Assembly: GCF_900141935.1 (NCBI RefSeq)
Contig: NZ_FQYX01000018.1
Coordinates: 22,471 to 86,470 of the forward strand
From: Arenibacter nanhaiticus
GTDB lineage: Bacteria > Bacteroidota > Bacteroidia > Flavobacteriales > Flavobacteriaceae
Reading direction: 5' to 3'
DNA length: 64,000 nucleotides
The notes beneath the pieces are model-generated. The model saw only the letters and a program-made list of their open reading frames with translations. It was not told where the DNA came from and searched no databases. Positions 26,666-34,831 of this stretch are shown in pieces; the first letter of the stretch is position 1, and each line of letters begins with the position of its first letter. The position numbers and the translations under genes are program-made.

Positions 26666-29044
26666 TTACGAGGGTAGTTTTTTGGCCAACAAATTGGTGG
26701 CTACCGTGGTAAACAAGACAATGCTGATAGAGCTTAGGGGCATTAATATCGCCGCTATAACAGCTTCTAACTGTCCGGTTACCGCAAAGTATAGGCCAAC
26801 GGCATTGTACATGAGCGAAAGCATAAAACTAAGTCGTATAATACGAATGGCTTTTTTAGAAGCGGTAATATATTGGTACAAGTGCCTTAAGTTTTTGGCG
26901 TCTAAAATTCCGTCACAGGCAGGCGAAAAAACGTTAACATTTTCGGAAATGGCAATGCCTACATCACTTTGTGCCAAGGCCCCGGCATCGTTTAATCCGT
27001 CGCCTAGCATCAGCACCTTTTTACGGTTGTCCTGTAGCCCGCGGATAAATTCCATCTTATCATCGGGTTTTTGGTTAAAATAAAGTGGGGTGCCTTTTGG
27101 GGTTAGTTGTTCTAACCGAGCTCTTTCCCCGGCATTATCGCCCGATAAAATGGAAATATCCAAGGTTCGGGACATCTCCTTAAAGAGCTCTGAAATTCCT
27201 TTTCTATACTCATTGTGGAAAAGAAAACTTCCCTTATACCTGTCGTTGGCACTGATATGTACCGAGGTGGTCTCTAAGGAGTTGGTTGCCGTATGCCCCA
27301 CATAATGGGCAGAACCTATTTTAATACGGTCCTGAGCCTTGGTGCCCATAAGGCCCTGGCCAATGTTTTCTTCATAATCGTCCAAGGTTATAATATCATG
27401 GGCATCGAGCAAATCATACAGAGAGCGGCTCAAGGGATGGTTTGACGACCGGAGGGTGTTTTTTAAAAGGGATTCTTCCGCTGCTGTTAGGGCTATGCCT
27501 TCGTAACAAATATTACTTTTTTTAGGAGCGGTGATCGTTCCGGTTTTGTCAAAAATAACAGTATCTATTTTTGCCAATTCCTCAATGGCTCGAGTGTCCT
27601 TTAAATAAAATTTCTTGCGTCCAAATATACGGAGCATGTTCCCCAGGGTAAAAGGTGCTGCCAAGGCAATGGCACAGGGACAGGCAATAATAAGGACCGC
27701 CGTAAAAACATTGATGGCCTTACTGGGGTCTTTAACCAACCAAAAGGAGGTAGCTATAACAGCAATACTTAAAACAGTAATCGTAAAGCGCTTGCCTATG
27801 CTATCGGTAATGTTCTCAAAGCCGGTCGATTTGTCCTTATCAAAAATGGCATTGCTCCACAATTGCGTCAGGTAACTTTGGGAAACAGATTTTAACGCTT
27901 CCATCTCAATGGCGCTTTGTAACTGTTTGCCTCCGGCATATACCTTATCGCCCGAAAACTTATGTACCGGGTCCGATTCTCCCGTGACAAAACTGTAATC
28001 GATTCTAGCATTTCCAGAAAGTACAACCCCATCGACCGGAATTAATTCCTCATTTCGGATAAGAAGTCGGTCGCCTTTCTTAATATCGTATACCTGTACA
28101 CTTACTTCTTTGTTGTTTTTGGTTATTTTGGTGACGGCTATTGGGAAGTAGGATTTGTAATCGCGTTCAAAAGAAAGGTAGGAATAGGTTTTCTGTTGAA
28201 AAAACTTCCCCAATAATAGAAAGAACACCAGACCGGTAAGGCTATCAAAAAAACCCGCGCCCAAATCAAAGATAATTTCCATGGTACTGCGCAAAAACAA
28301 GACTATAATCCCCAAAGCTATTGGGACGTCCATATTTAAGATTCTAGAGCGCAGGCCCTTGTAGGCAGCCTTAAAATAACCCTGGGCGGCATAGAAGACC
28401 ACAGGCAAAGAAAAGGCAAACATCAACCAGCGAAAAAAGCCCTTATATTGTTCAAGCCAAAATTCGCCTACTTCAAAATACTCGGGAAAAGAAAGGAACA
28501 TAACATTGCCAAAGGCAAAGCCAGAAATTCCCAATTTGTATAGTAAACTACGGTCGACGCCCTTCTTTTGAGGCTCCATGTCATCTAAGGAAATATAGGG
28601 TTCATACCCTATTCTCGAGAGCAAAACCACCAGTTCTTTCAGACTTGCCTTGGTTTTATTAAAGCTAATGCGAACCGTTTTCTTGGGGAAATCGACCTGA
28701 GAACTGTTAATGGCAGGGTGTAGTTTGTTTAAATTTTCCAAGATCCAAATACAGGAACTACAATGAATGTGGGGGATGTAAAGGTTTATAATCTGTAGGG
28801 TGCCATCATTGAACTCCAATAGCTTTTCCAGGATGGGCTGGGACTCCAAAAAATCGTATTTCCCTGCTATTTCCTTTGGGGTAGCCCCCGCAGCGGATTG
28901 CAATTCGTAGTAGTAGGATAGGTCATTGGTAGCGAAAATATCATAGACCGTTTTACAACCATTACAACAAAAATGTTTGTCCTCCTGCGCAATTGGACTG
29001 TTGCCGCAATCGTCCCCGCAATGAAAACACAAAGTCTTAGCCAT
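26666..29044 (-). CDS. ccoI: Copper-transporting P-type ATPase for cbb3 assembly
   Basis: The roughly 792-residue P1B ATPase exports copper for insertion into the cbb3 oxidase. It has an N-terminal Cys-rich domain (CFHCGDDCGN, then FCCNGCKTVYD), an HMA-like site HCSSCIW near residue 93, the transmembrane metal motif CPCAIALA near 451, the phosphorylation motif DKTGT near 496 and GDGLNDAGAL near 700. I place the start at the ATG at 29044 (MAKTLCFHC). An upstream ATG at 29101 would run the gene through the FNR operator. It is divergent from the FNR-like gene. Confidence 0.94.
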   Translation of the reverse strand: MAKTLCFHCGDDCGNSPIAQEDKHFCCNGCKTVYDIFATNDLSYYYELQSAAGATPKEIAGKYDFLESQPILEKLLEFNDGTLQIINLYIPHIHCSSCIWILENLNKLHPAINSSQVDFPKKTVRISFNKTKASLKELVVLLSRIGYEPYISLDDMEPQKKGVDRSLLYKLGISGFAFGNVMFLSFPEYFEVGEFWLEQYKGFFRWLMFAFSLPVVFYAAQGYFKAAYKGLRSRILNMDVPIALGIIVLFLRSTMEIIFDLGAGFFDSLTGLVFFLLLGKFFQQKTYSYLSFERDYKSYFPIAVTKITKNNKEVSVQVYDIKKGDRLLIRNEELIPVDGVVLSGNARIDYSFVTGESDPVHKFSGDKVYAGGKQLQSAIEMEALKSVSQSYLTQLWSNAIFDKDKSTGFENITDSIGKRFTITVLSIAVIATSFWLVKDPSKAINVFTAVLIIACPCAIALAAPFTLGNMLRIFGRKKFYLKDTRAIEELAKIDTVIFDKTGTITAPKKSNICYEGIALTAAEESLLKNTLRSSNHPLSRSLYDLLDAHDIITLDDYEENIGQGLMGTKAQDRIKIGSAHYVGHTATNSLETTSVHISANDRYKGSFLFHNEYRKGISELFKEMSRTLDISILSGDNAGERARLEQLTPKGTPLYFNQKPDDKMEFIRGLQDNRKKVLMLGDGLNDAGALAQSDVGIAISENVNVFSPACDGILDAKNLRHLYQYITASKKAIRIIRLSFMLSLMYNAVGLYFAVTGQLEAVIAAILMPLSSISIVLFTTVATNLLAKKLPS

Positions 29045-29064
29045 ACCATATAAATTTAAAGTAG

Positions 29065-29138
29065 CAAAGATGTCATCAAAGGTTTTTAGAAAACATGACA
29101 ACCGTCAGGTTTTAAAGAAAGCGCTTCCTTTAATTTTG
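29065..29138. promoter_or_regulatory. Shared FNR-like operator with two divergent promoters (site C)
   Basis: AACATGACAACCGTCAGG (29092-29109) holds TGAC-N4-GTCA centred at 29101.5. On the plus strand the -7 box TAATTTTG (29131-29138) begins 23 bases later and serves the regulator gene. On the minus strand CATCTTTG (complement of 29065-29072) begins 23 bases later and serves ccoI. One operator thus sits near -41.5 for both promoters, which implies autoregulation. Confidence 0.8.
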
Positions 29139-29161
29139 TCCCATCAGCGAAATTTATAGCT

Positions 29162-29848
29162 ATGAGTAGATGTGAAAATTGTATCATTCGCCAGTTTAAT
29201 TCCCTACGTGCAATGAGCAAGGAAGAATTAAAAAAGGTGTCCGATACAAAAACAACCAAATTGTTTAAAAAGGGAGAAACCATTTTTGAGGAGAACGAGA
29301 AACTCAACGGAGTGTTTTGTGTGCGCAATGGGGTATCCAAACTTTCCAAATTAAGTCCTAACGGCAAAGACCAAATTGTAAAGTTGGCCTCTAAAGGGGC
29401 GGTCTTGGGGCAGCGCTCGGTGATCGTTGAAGAAATATCCAACCTTAGTGCCGTGGCCTTAAACGATATGGAAGCTTGCTTTATTCCCAAAAATGCTATT
29501 GTTAATACCCTTAATGCCAATCCTAATTTTGCAGTGGAAGTCCTTAGGCATATGGCACACGATTTAAAGGAAGCAGACGATGTAATCGTCAATATGTCCC
29601 AAAAAACCGTAAAACAACGGGTCGCAGAGGCCTTTATTTATCTTAAAAACAATTTCGGCGAGGATAAGAACGGCTATCTGGCCCTCACCTTATCGCGTGA
29701 GGATATCGCCAATGTCGTTGGCACCGCTTCCGAATCGGTCATCAGGATTATTTCGGAATTCAAAAAAAAGGGACTGATAAAAACCTTTGGAAAAAAAGTA
29801 GCGATTGTAGACCCCCAATCCTTAAACAATTTGGCCGAAGCCATATAG
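29162..29848 (+). CDS. Crp/Fnr family transcriptional regulator, FNR-like
   Basis: The 228-residue protein has an N-terminal cyclic-nucleotide-binding-type domain and a C-terminal winged helix with SREDIANVVGTASESVIRII near residues 179-198. Compared with E. coli FNR, the recognition helix keeps Glu and Arg (E-S-V-I-R against E-T-I-S-R), the residues that read TGA half-sites. Cysteines are at 4, 7, 53 and 106. C4-x2-C7 and C106 line up with FNR Cys20, Cys23 and Cys122, but the Cys29 equivalent is absent. It is likely an oxygen or redox sensor that binds TGAC-N4-GTCA sites near hemN, cco and usp genes, including its own promoter. Confidence 0.9.
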   Translation: MSRCENCIIRQFNSLRAMSKEELKKVSDTKTTKLFKKGETIFEENEKLNGVFCVRNGVSKLSKLSPNGKDQIVKLASKGAVLGQRSVIVEEISNLSAVALNDMEACFIPKNAIVNTLNANPNFAVEVLRHMAHDLKEADDVIVNMSQKTVKQRVAEAFIYLKNNFGEDKNGYLALTLSREDIANVVGTASESVIRIISEFKKKGLIKTFGKKVAIVDPQSLNNLAEAI

Positions 29849-29910
29849 TACTTTTTTACCGTTGTATGGCAAGCTCTTAATTCATGTGAAATATGCCCTG
29901 GCCGGGGAGT

Positions 29911-29959
29911 AAAACCTGACTAAAGTCATAGTTTCAGGACCCAACTTCTTCTAGTTTTA
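29911..29959 (+). promoter_or_regulatory. FNR-like operator and promoter of uspA (site D)
   Basis: AACCTGACTAAAGTCATA (29913-29930) holds TGAC-N4-GTCA centred at 29922.5. The -7 box TAGTTTTA (29952-29959) begins 23 bases after it. The -7 box is identical to that of the cbb3 operon. Confidence 0.78.
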
Positions 29960-30005
29960 CAGCATTATTAGAGTCAAGTCTAAACATTTGCTAAAACAAT
30001 ATATT

Positions 30006-30923
30006 TTGAAAAACATATTACTGCCCACAGATTTTTCTGATAATTCTTGGAATGCCATAAAATATGCAATCTCGCTCTATAAGGAAGAAAAGTGTGTCTT
30101 CTATATCCTTAATACCTATACGCCCACCATTGCCCATAGTAGGTTTATGGCCATATCAGACCATGAAAAAATGAGTAAGGACATTGTGCGTGCCAATTCT
30201 GAAAAAGGATTGATGAATTTGGTGTGGAAAATAAAAAGTAAGTACAACAATGAGCACCATAGTTTCGTGACCATTTCTTCTTTTAATTTATTGGTCGATG
30301 AGGTAAAAAATATCATTGAAACCAAGAAGATCGATTTGGTTATAGCAGGAACCAAGGGAGCTAGCCAACTCGAAGAGGTTTTTATGGGAAGTAATATTGT
30401 ACGGATGATAAAATCTATCAAAAACTGTCCGGTCTTGGCCATTCCCAGCAATTTTAAATTTATAAGACCTTCGGAAATAGCCTTTGCTACAGATTTTAAT
30501 AGGTTTTATACCGAGTCGGAGCTACGGCCATTGATAGAAATGGCAAGGTCTTTCCAGGCAACGATTAGGATCGTTCATGTACAGTACGAAATAAAAGCCC
30601 TTACCGAAGTACAGCAGTTTAATTTGGGCATGTTACGGAAGTATTTGGGAGAGCTGCCTCATTATGTACACACCGTTTCCGAACTGAACTCGGTTTCCAA
30701 AACCTTGGAGGTCTTTGCCAATGAACTCGATATTCATTTATTGGCCATGCTTCATTATCCGCATAGCTATATGGAAAAAATGACCCGCGAACCTATTGTA
30801 AACAGATTGGCCTTTCATACCCAAATTCCCCTTTTGGTGATTCCAGAATTGGGAATGAATGCCAGTTGCTTTTCTGTTAATAAAGAAGCCTCCGAAAATC
30901 CTTCCCGAACCCTTAAAAATTAG
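30006..30923 (+). CDS. Universal stress protein, two UspA-like domains
   Basis: The protein of about 305 residues starts with the Usp pattern KNILLPTDFSDNSW. The first domain ends with GTKGASQLEEVFMGSNIVRM, a nucleotide-loop type sequence. The second domain (from about residue 155) is more divergent and lacks a clear Gly loop. I prefer the TTG at 30006, which gives an N-terminus like other Usp proteins; a TTG at 29988 would add six residues. It lies 47 bases after the FNR-like promoter's -7 box and likely responds to low oxygen. Confidence 0.85.
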   Translation: MKNILLPTDFSDNSWNAIKYAISLYKEEKCVFYILNTYTPTIAHSRFMAISDHEKMSKDIVRANSEKGLMNLVWKIKSKYNNEHHSFVTISSFNLLVDEVKNIIETKKIDLVIAGTKGASQLEEVFMGSNIVRMIKSIKNCPVLAIPSNFKFIRPSEIAFATDFNRFYTESELRPLIEMARSFQATIRIVHVQYEIKALTEVQQFNLGMLRKYLGELPHYVHTVSELNSVSKTLEVFANELDIHLLAMLHYPHSYMEKMTREPIVNRLAFHTQIPLLVIPELGMNASCFSVNKEASENPSRTLKN

Positions 30924-31076
30924 GAGCGTTTAAAATTTAAAACAGAATTCTACGAGCGTCCTATAAATTCGTTTACAGGGTACGTTTAAAAAAATCATGC
31001 CTATTTATGGGGTTCTGTAAAGCTTGTGATATTATTTTTTGATACATTAGTAGTATCAACCCTTTAAAGAATAGCA

Positions 31077-31772
31077 TTGGAAGTAAATAGGACATATACG
31101 GAACAGCATAAAATATTAGTGGCCACTGATTGTATTGTTTTTGGTTTTGATGAAGGGGTATTAAAACTTTTGGTTTTTAAGCGAAGAATAAATCCTTTTA
31201 TGGGCGAGTGGTCATTGATAGGGAGTTTTGTAGATGAAGAAGAAAGTGTTACCGAAGCGGCAAGACGCGTTTTATTACAGTTTACGGGATTGGAGAATAT
31301 CTTTTTAAAGGAATTAAAGGCTTATAGCGATGTAGACCGCGATCCAGGGGCACGTTGTATATCTATAGGGCAATATGCCCTGATCCGTATTAACGAATAT
31401 GATAAGGAACAAGTAGAGCGGCATGGTGCCAAATGGTTTGCCGTAGACGAGCTTCCCGAGATGGTTTTAGACCATAATAAAATGATTTCCGATGCCTTGG
31501 ACAGGCTAAAGGAAAAAGCAAGACGGAAACCCTTGGGCTTTGAACTGTTGCCCGAAAAATTTACCATTCCCCAATTACAAAACCTTTACGAGGCCATTTA
31601 CCAAAGAAAATTGGACGATCGGAATTTTAGAAAAAAACTACTGTCCTTTGGATTGCTCATTAAATTGGATGAAAAAGATAAAACATCTTCCAAAAAGGGA
31701 GCTTTCTTATACCGTTTTGATCATGATAAATACAAAAACTTAGAGGAGTCCGGATTTAATTTTGTCCTTTAA
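31077..31772 (+). CDS. NUDIX-domain transcriptional regulator, NrtR/AraR-like
   Basis: The 231-residue protein has an N-terminal NUDIX fold and a C-terminal winged-helix region (FTIPQLQNLYEAIYQRKLDD near residue 161). The Nudix box is degenerate: RRVLLQFTGL stands where active enzymes have the RE-x2-EE core. Proteins of this build in Bacteroidota act as sugar-responsive repressors, for example AraR, rather than hydrolases. The start is a TTG, since an in-frame stop lies four codons upstream. The target genes cannot be seen from the window. Confidence 0.82.
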   Translation: MEVNRTYTEQHKILVATDCIVFGFDEGVLKLLVFKRRINPFMGEWSLIGSFVDEEESVTEAARRVLLQFTGLENIFLKELKAYSDVDRDPGARCISIGQYALIRINEYDKEQVERHGAKWFAVDELPEMVLDHNKMISDALDRLKEKARRKPLGFELLPEKFTIPQLQNLYEAIYQRKLDDRNFRKKLLSFGLLIKLDEKDKTSSKKGAFLYRFDHDKYKNLEESGFNFVL

Positions 31773-31846
31773 GCCATTGGTGATAAACTTGTGGGTAAAT
31801 AATTTAAATAAGCAACTTTAAAGGGGGGATATCCCAAAAGCTTTTT

Positions 31847-31854
31847 TATCTTTG
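31847..31854 (+). promoter_or_regulatory. -7 promoter box of the RNA candidate
   Basis: TATCTTTG is a full match to TAnnTTTG. It precedes the structured segment by about 17 bases. No TTTG is seen at the -33 distance. Confidence 0.6.
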
Positions 31855-31859
31855 TCGTG

Positions 31860-31972
31860 TTGTGTTGTGTCTTAATGCAAATTAAGGCAAGGTTGTATTG
31901 TCGTAAGAAGCCAATTGTAGTTGGTGCGACATAAACCAGTGAAAGGCTTTCCATAATGGAAGGCTTTTTTTG
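31860..31972 (+). ncRNA. Candidate structured small RNA, about 110 nt
   Basis: A -7 box TATCTTTG is followed by three hairpins and a T-run. Hairpin 1 (31871-31886) is CTTAAT-GCAA-ATTAAG with a GNRA tetraloop. Hairpin 2 (31900-31930) has an outer GTCG / CGAC pair and an inner CCAA / TTGG pair around a 6-base loop. Hairpin 3 (31942-31972) is GCTTTCCA-TAA-TGGAAGGC followed by seven Ts, a terminator. No open frame explains this. The build resembles small RNAs of flavobacteria such as the Flavo-1 class, but I cannot confirm family membership. Confidence 0.65.
31942..31972 (+). terminator. Terminator of the RNA candidate
   Basis: The 8-base-pair stem (one G-T pair) with a 3-base loop and seven Ts lies 110 bases after the predicted start of transcription. 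Confidence 0.8.
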
Positions 31973-32075
31973 TTTTTAGACGATTCACATACATCCGCAA
32001 CTCTAACCAACACCCACCTGTCCCCTAATTTCGAACTTAAATTGCTGCATTTCCCGCTATGTTAATTGAAACCCC

Positions 32076-32155
32076 GCGTTAGGGACCGCGGCGGCATCCC
32101 CGCAGCGAAGCAAGGGATATAGCCAAGGGCCCGCCCGACGCAGGAGGGAACGCCC
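32076..32155 (-). repeat. GC-rich dispersed repeat, copy 2
   Basis: This is the inverted copy of 26138-26217, from GCGTTAGGGACC to GGGAACGCCC. It is preceded by TTGAAAC, which is also found at the same edge of copy 1 read in reverse (CTGAAAC) and of copy 3 (TTGAAAAC). Confidence 0.85.
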
Positions 32156-32287
32156 AAATAACCTTCCTTCAACATAAACAAGCTCTAACCTTTTTTATCA
32201 TTATTATATTCTCAATTTTATAGTAATGTTTTATCAAAACCTTATTTTATCGTACATTTATTGAAGAAGCAATAAAGGAAGCCAGCT

Positions 32288-33445
32288 ATGCCTGTATATC
32301 ATAAATTAGGACAGATTCCGTCTAAAAGACATACTATTTTTAAAAAGAAGGATGGGAGCCTTCATTACGAACAGCTGTTTGGTACCATTGGTTTTGATGG
32401 TATGTCTTCGCTCATGTACCATTTGCACCGTCCTACCATGGTAAAGGCGGTGGGGGAGAGCGAAGATGTTAGGTCCAGGGCGGCGGTAACCCATAATATA
32501 AAATCTAGATTGCTCAAAGGGTTCCATATACAGCCAGAAGCGGATTTTTTGGAGAGCCGCAAAACGGTTTTGTTCAACAACGACGTGCATATTGTGTTGG
32601 CCGCCCCACAGGAGTCTATGACCGATTATTTTTATAAAAATGCCGATGCCGATGAGCTTCTTTTTGTGCATAAGGGGAGCGGTGTCCTAAAGACAATGCT
32701 TGGGGAAATACGGTTTGAATACGGCGATTACCTTTTAATTCCAAGAGGTATGATTTATCAGATAAGCTTTGATACCGATGAAAATCGGCTTTTTATAACA
32801 GAATCCTATCACCCTATTTACACCCCAAAACGCTATAGGAATTGGTTTGGGCAGCATTTGGAGCATTCCCCTTTTTGTGAGCGCGATTTTAAGCTCCCGC
32901 AAAATTTGCAGACCCATGATGAGCAGGGCGATTTTGTCATAAAAGTGAAAAAACAAGGGCAATTGCACCATCTGGTCTATGCGTCCCATCCCTTTGATGT
33001 GGTAGGCTGGGACGGGTATAACTATCCCTACGGATTTTCGATACACAATTTTGAACCTATAACGGGAAGGGTGCATCAACCGCCACCGGTACATCAAACT
33101 TTTGAGACCTCGGCTTTTGTGGTATGTTCCTTTGTTCCTCGTATGTATGACTATCACCCGCAATCAATTCCCGCGCCCTATAACCATTCTAATATAGATT
33201 CTGATGAGGTGCTCTATTATGTGGATGGCGATTTTATGAGCCGGAAAAATATAGATCAAGGCTATATTTCCCTGCACCCGGCGGGAATTCCCCACGGGCC
33301 GCATCCGGGGACCTATGAGGCCAGTATAGGAAAGACCAAAACCGAAGAATTGGCGGTGATGGTAGATACTTTTAAACCCCTACAGCTTACCCAAACGGCC
33401 ATGGATATAGACGATGGTAAATATTACCAGTCTTGGCTAGAGTAG
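32288..33445 (+). CDS. hmgA: Homogentisate 1,2-dioxygenase
   Basis: HmgA opens the ring of homogentisate to maleylacetoacetate in tyrosine and phenylalanine breakdown, using Fe(II) and oxygen. The 385-residue product has a two-domain cupin fold. The C-terminal iron site is visible as HSNIDSDEVLYYVDGDF near residue 296 and HPAGIPHGPHPGTYEAS near 334. The N-terminal LGQIPSKRHTIF is a typical start. No maleylacetoacetate isomerase or HppD gene is next to it in this window, so it is a single-gene unit here. Confidence 0.92.
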   Translation: MPVYHKLGQIPSKRHTIFKKKDGSLHYEQLFGTIGFDGMSSLMYHLHRPTMVKAVGESEDVRSRAAVTHNIKSRLLKGFHIQPEADFLESRKTVLFNNDVHIVLAAPQESMTDYFYKNADADELLFVHKGSGVLKTMLGEIRFEYGDYLLIPRGMIYQISFDTDENRLFITESYHPIYTPKRYRNWFGQHLEHSPFCERDFKLPQNLQTHDEQGDFVIKVKKQGQLHHLVYASHPFDVVGWDGYNYPYGFSIHNFEPITGRVHQPPPVHQTFETSAFVVCSFVPRMYDYHPQSIPAPYNHSNIDSDEVLYYVDGDFMSRKNIDQGYISLHPAGIPHGPHPGTYEASIGKTKTEELAVMVDTFKPLQLTQTAMDIDDGKYYQSWLE

Positions 33446-33473
33446 GCAAAGTTGCCTTTATGCCCTTGTTCAT

Positions 33474-33511
33474 AGCCCTGTCCTAGATTAGGCGGAGGTA
33501 TGAACAGGGCT
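33474..33511 (+). terminator. Possible terminator after hmgA
   Basis: The stem AGCCCTGT / ACAGGGCT has a 22-base loop and is followed by GCTTATAGGTTTTT. The loop is large and the T-run late, so this is weak. Confidence 0.4.
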
Positions 33512-33574
33512 GCTTATAGGTTTTTCTAAAAGATTTTTATGATTAGAGTGACGGCCTAGGATTATGCCTGGCTG

Positions 33575-34540
33575 TTATTGATGCATTACAAAATGGATTA
33601 ATGAAGCGGCTAATTTTGCTGTTTGATGGTCTGGGTCGTATTTCGGATTCATTTCTGCAATATCCAAACTGATCATTTTTTTGGAATCGATAATATTTTC
33701 CAAGCACTCCAGGACCATATCGGGAGAAAATCCCATGGGCGATGCCGCACTCACTCCGGGCGCGTAGGCCGATGCGAATCCGTCTAGATCAATGGTTGTG
33801 TAAATATAATCGACCCCTCTGATAAATCGTTCTAGTTTGTTTTTGGTATTGCTGAGGTGGTGTAGGTTAAAATGCTGCTGCTCTATATAGGACACATTAA
33901 GCTCCTTGGCCGTATCGAATAGGGCTTTTATATTGGCATCTTTTCGAATGCCTAGGCAGATATATTTGAATTTGGTATTGTCTCGTTTACAATCTCTTGA
34001 AATTTGATAAAATGGGGTACCCGAATTATTGCCATTTTCGTTGGAGCGAAGATCAAAATGGGCGTCAAAATTGATAATGCCCAAGGTGGTTTTCTTGCCT
34101 TTTGCGGCCAAGAATTTTTTGATACCGTTATAATGACCATAGGCAATATCATGACCACCGCCCAAAAGAATGGGGAAGGTGTTTTTGGCTAGTAATTGGG
34201 ACACCATTTTAGCAAGGGACGATTGGGCCTCTTCCATATTACCATCTGGGCAACCAATGGTCCCTACATCTAACAGGGCAATTTCTTCCCCTAAATGGTT
34301 AGACATCTTTGCTAATTGTTGGCGGATGGCATCTGGGCCTTTGACAGCTCCTGTTCTTCCCTGGTTTCTGCCAACGCCTTCATCACAGGCGTATCCTAAA
34401 ATGGCAAAGGTTTGGTCGGCATCAGGGAAGTTGGCCTCTTTTTCCAGATTGCAGAGCGCTACCTTTTCATGAAGATATTGTGCTTGGTCCGATGCTCTTC
34501 CGGTCCATCTTTCAGGATTTGTGGGGGTATAGTGTTTCAT
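33575..34540 (-). CDS. hutG: Formimidoylglutamase-like arginase-family protein
   Basis: This metallohydrolase of the arginase/agmatinase family is about 321 residues from the ATG at 34540 (MKHYTPTNPERW). Manganese-binding motifs are GGGHDIAYG near residue 120, NFDAHFDLR near 149 and the variant TIDLDGFASAYAPGVSA near 245. In histidine breakdown it would hydrolyse formiminoglutamate to glutamate. It lies on the same strand as hutH-hutI-hutU but about 5.4 kb away. The open frame extends upstream to 34648, but that extension is REP-like sequence (HACTEHSRSM) and is unlikely to be translated. Confidence 0.83.
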   Translation of the reverse strand: MKHYTPTNPERWTGRASDQAQYLHEKVALCNLEKEANFPDADQTFAILGYACDEGVGRNQGRTGAVKGPDAIRQQLAKMSNHLGEEIALLDVGTIGCPDGNMEEAQSSLAKMVSQLLAKNTFPILLGGGHDIAYGHYNGIKKFLAAKGKKTTLGIINFDAHFDLRSNENGNNSGTPFYQISRDCKRDNTKFKYICLGIRKDANIKALFDTAKELNVSYIEQQHFNLHHLSNTKNKLERFIRGVDYIYTTIDLDGFASAYAPGVSAASPMGFSPDMVLECLENIIDSKKMISLDIAEMNPKYDPDHQTAKLAASLIHFVMHQ

Positions 34541-34565
34541 TTTTAAATATTTATTGTTATTAGCG

Positions 34566-34605
34566 GCCATACTTCGGCTGTGTTCAGTACAAGCATGTAA
34601 TTCGC
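34566..34605. repeat. REP-like palindromic fragment upstream of hutG
   Basis: The stretch holding ACTTCGGCTGTGTTCAGTAC and GCATGTAATTC resembles the cttcg-ctcag palindromic repeats common in Bacteroidota. It lies just upstream of the hutG start and 200 bases from the RAYT gene. It is a different family from the AGCCTCCAGAT repeats. Confidence 0.5.
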
Positions 34606-34785
34606 ATAGCTGGAATGGTATTTGGGACCAGTTCTTGGTGATGCTCATTTTATAAAAAAGTGGCTGCTATTAGGGCGTTGAATTTTTAATTGAATATAAG
34701 CAATAATCGCCTACGCTTAGGGCAAATAATATTGAAATCCCCCTAGATTTAATATTTTAATGGAATTCTGGAATTGAATGTTAAT

Positions 34786-34831
34786 TGGCTACAGATTCAT
34801 CCGATTAGCCGCTAGATTTATCTGGAGGACT
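34786..34831. repeat. REP element, partly degenerate, at the 3' end of the RAYT gene
   Basis: It holds GGCTACAGATTCATC and then AGCCGCTAGATTTATC with TGGAGGACT, an imperfect version of the palindrome at 39914. The RAYT stop codon (34805-34807) and its last nine codons lie inside it. Confidence 0.7.

Larger units (their letters stand above)
31773..32287. other. Intergenic region, 515 bp, with RNA candidate and repeat
   Basis: It holds a probable small RNA gene (31847-31972) and copy 2 of the GC-rich repeat (32076-32155). No protein gene is supported. Confidence 0.6.

Noticed and set aside
29045..29101. N-terminal extension of ccoI
   Set aside because: It would place the FNR-like operator and the ccoI -7 box inside the coding region. 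Family proteins start at the Cys-rich domain.
34541..34648. N-terminal extension of hutG
   Set aside because: The extension reads HACTEHSRSM-type sequence that comes from a palindromic repeat. Family proteins begin near MKHYTPTNPERW.
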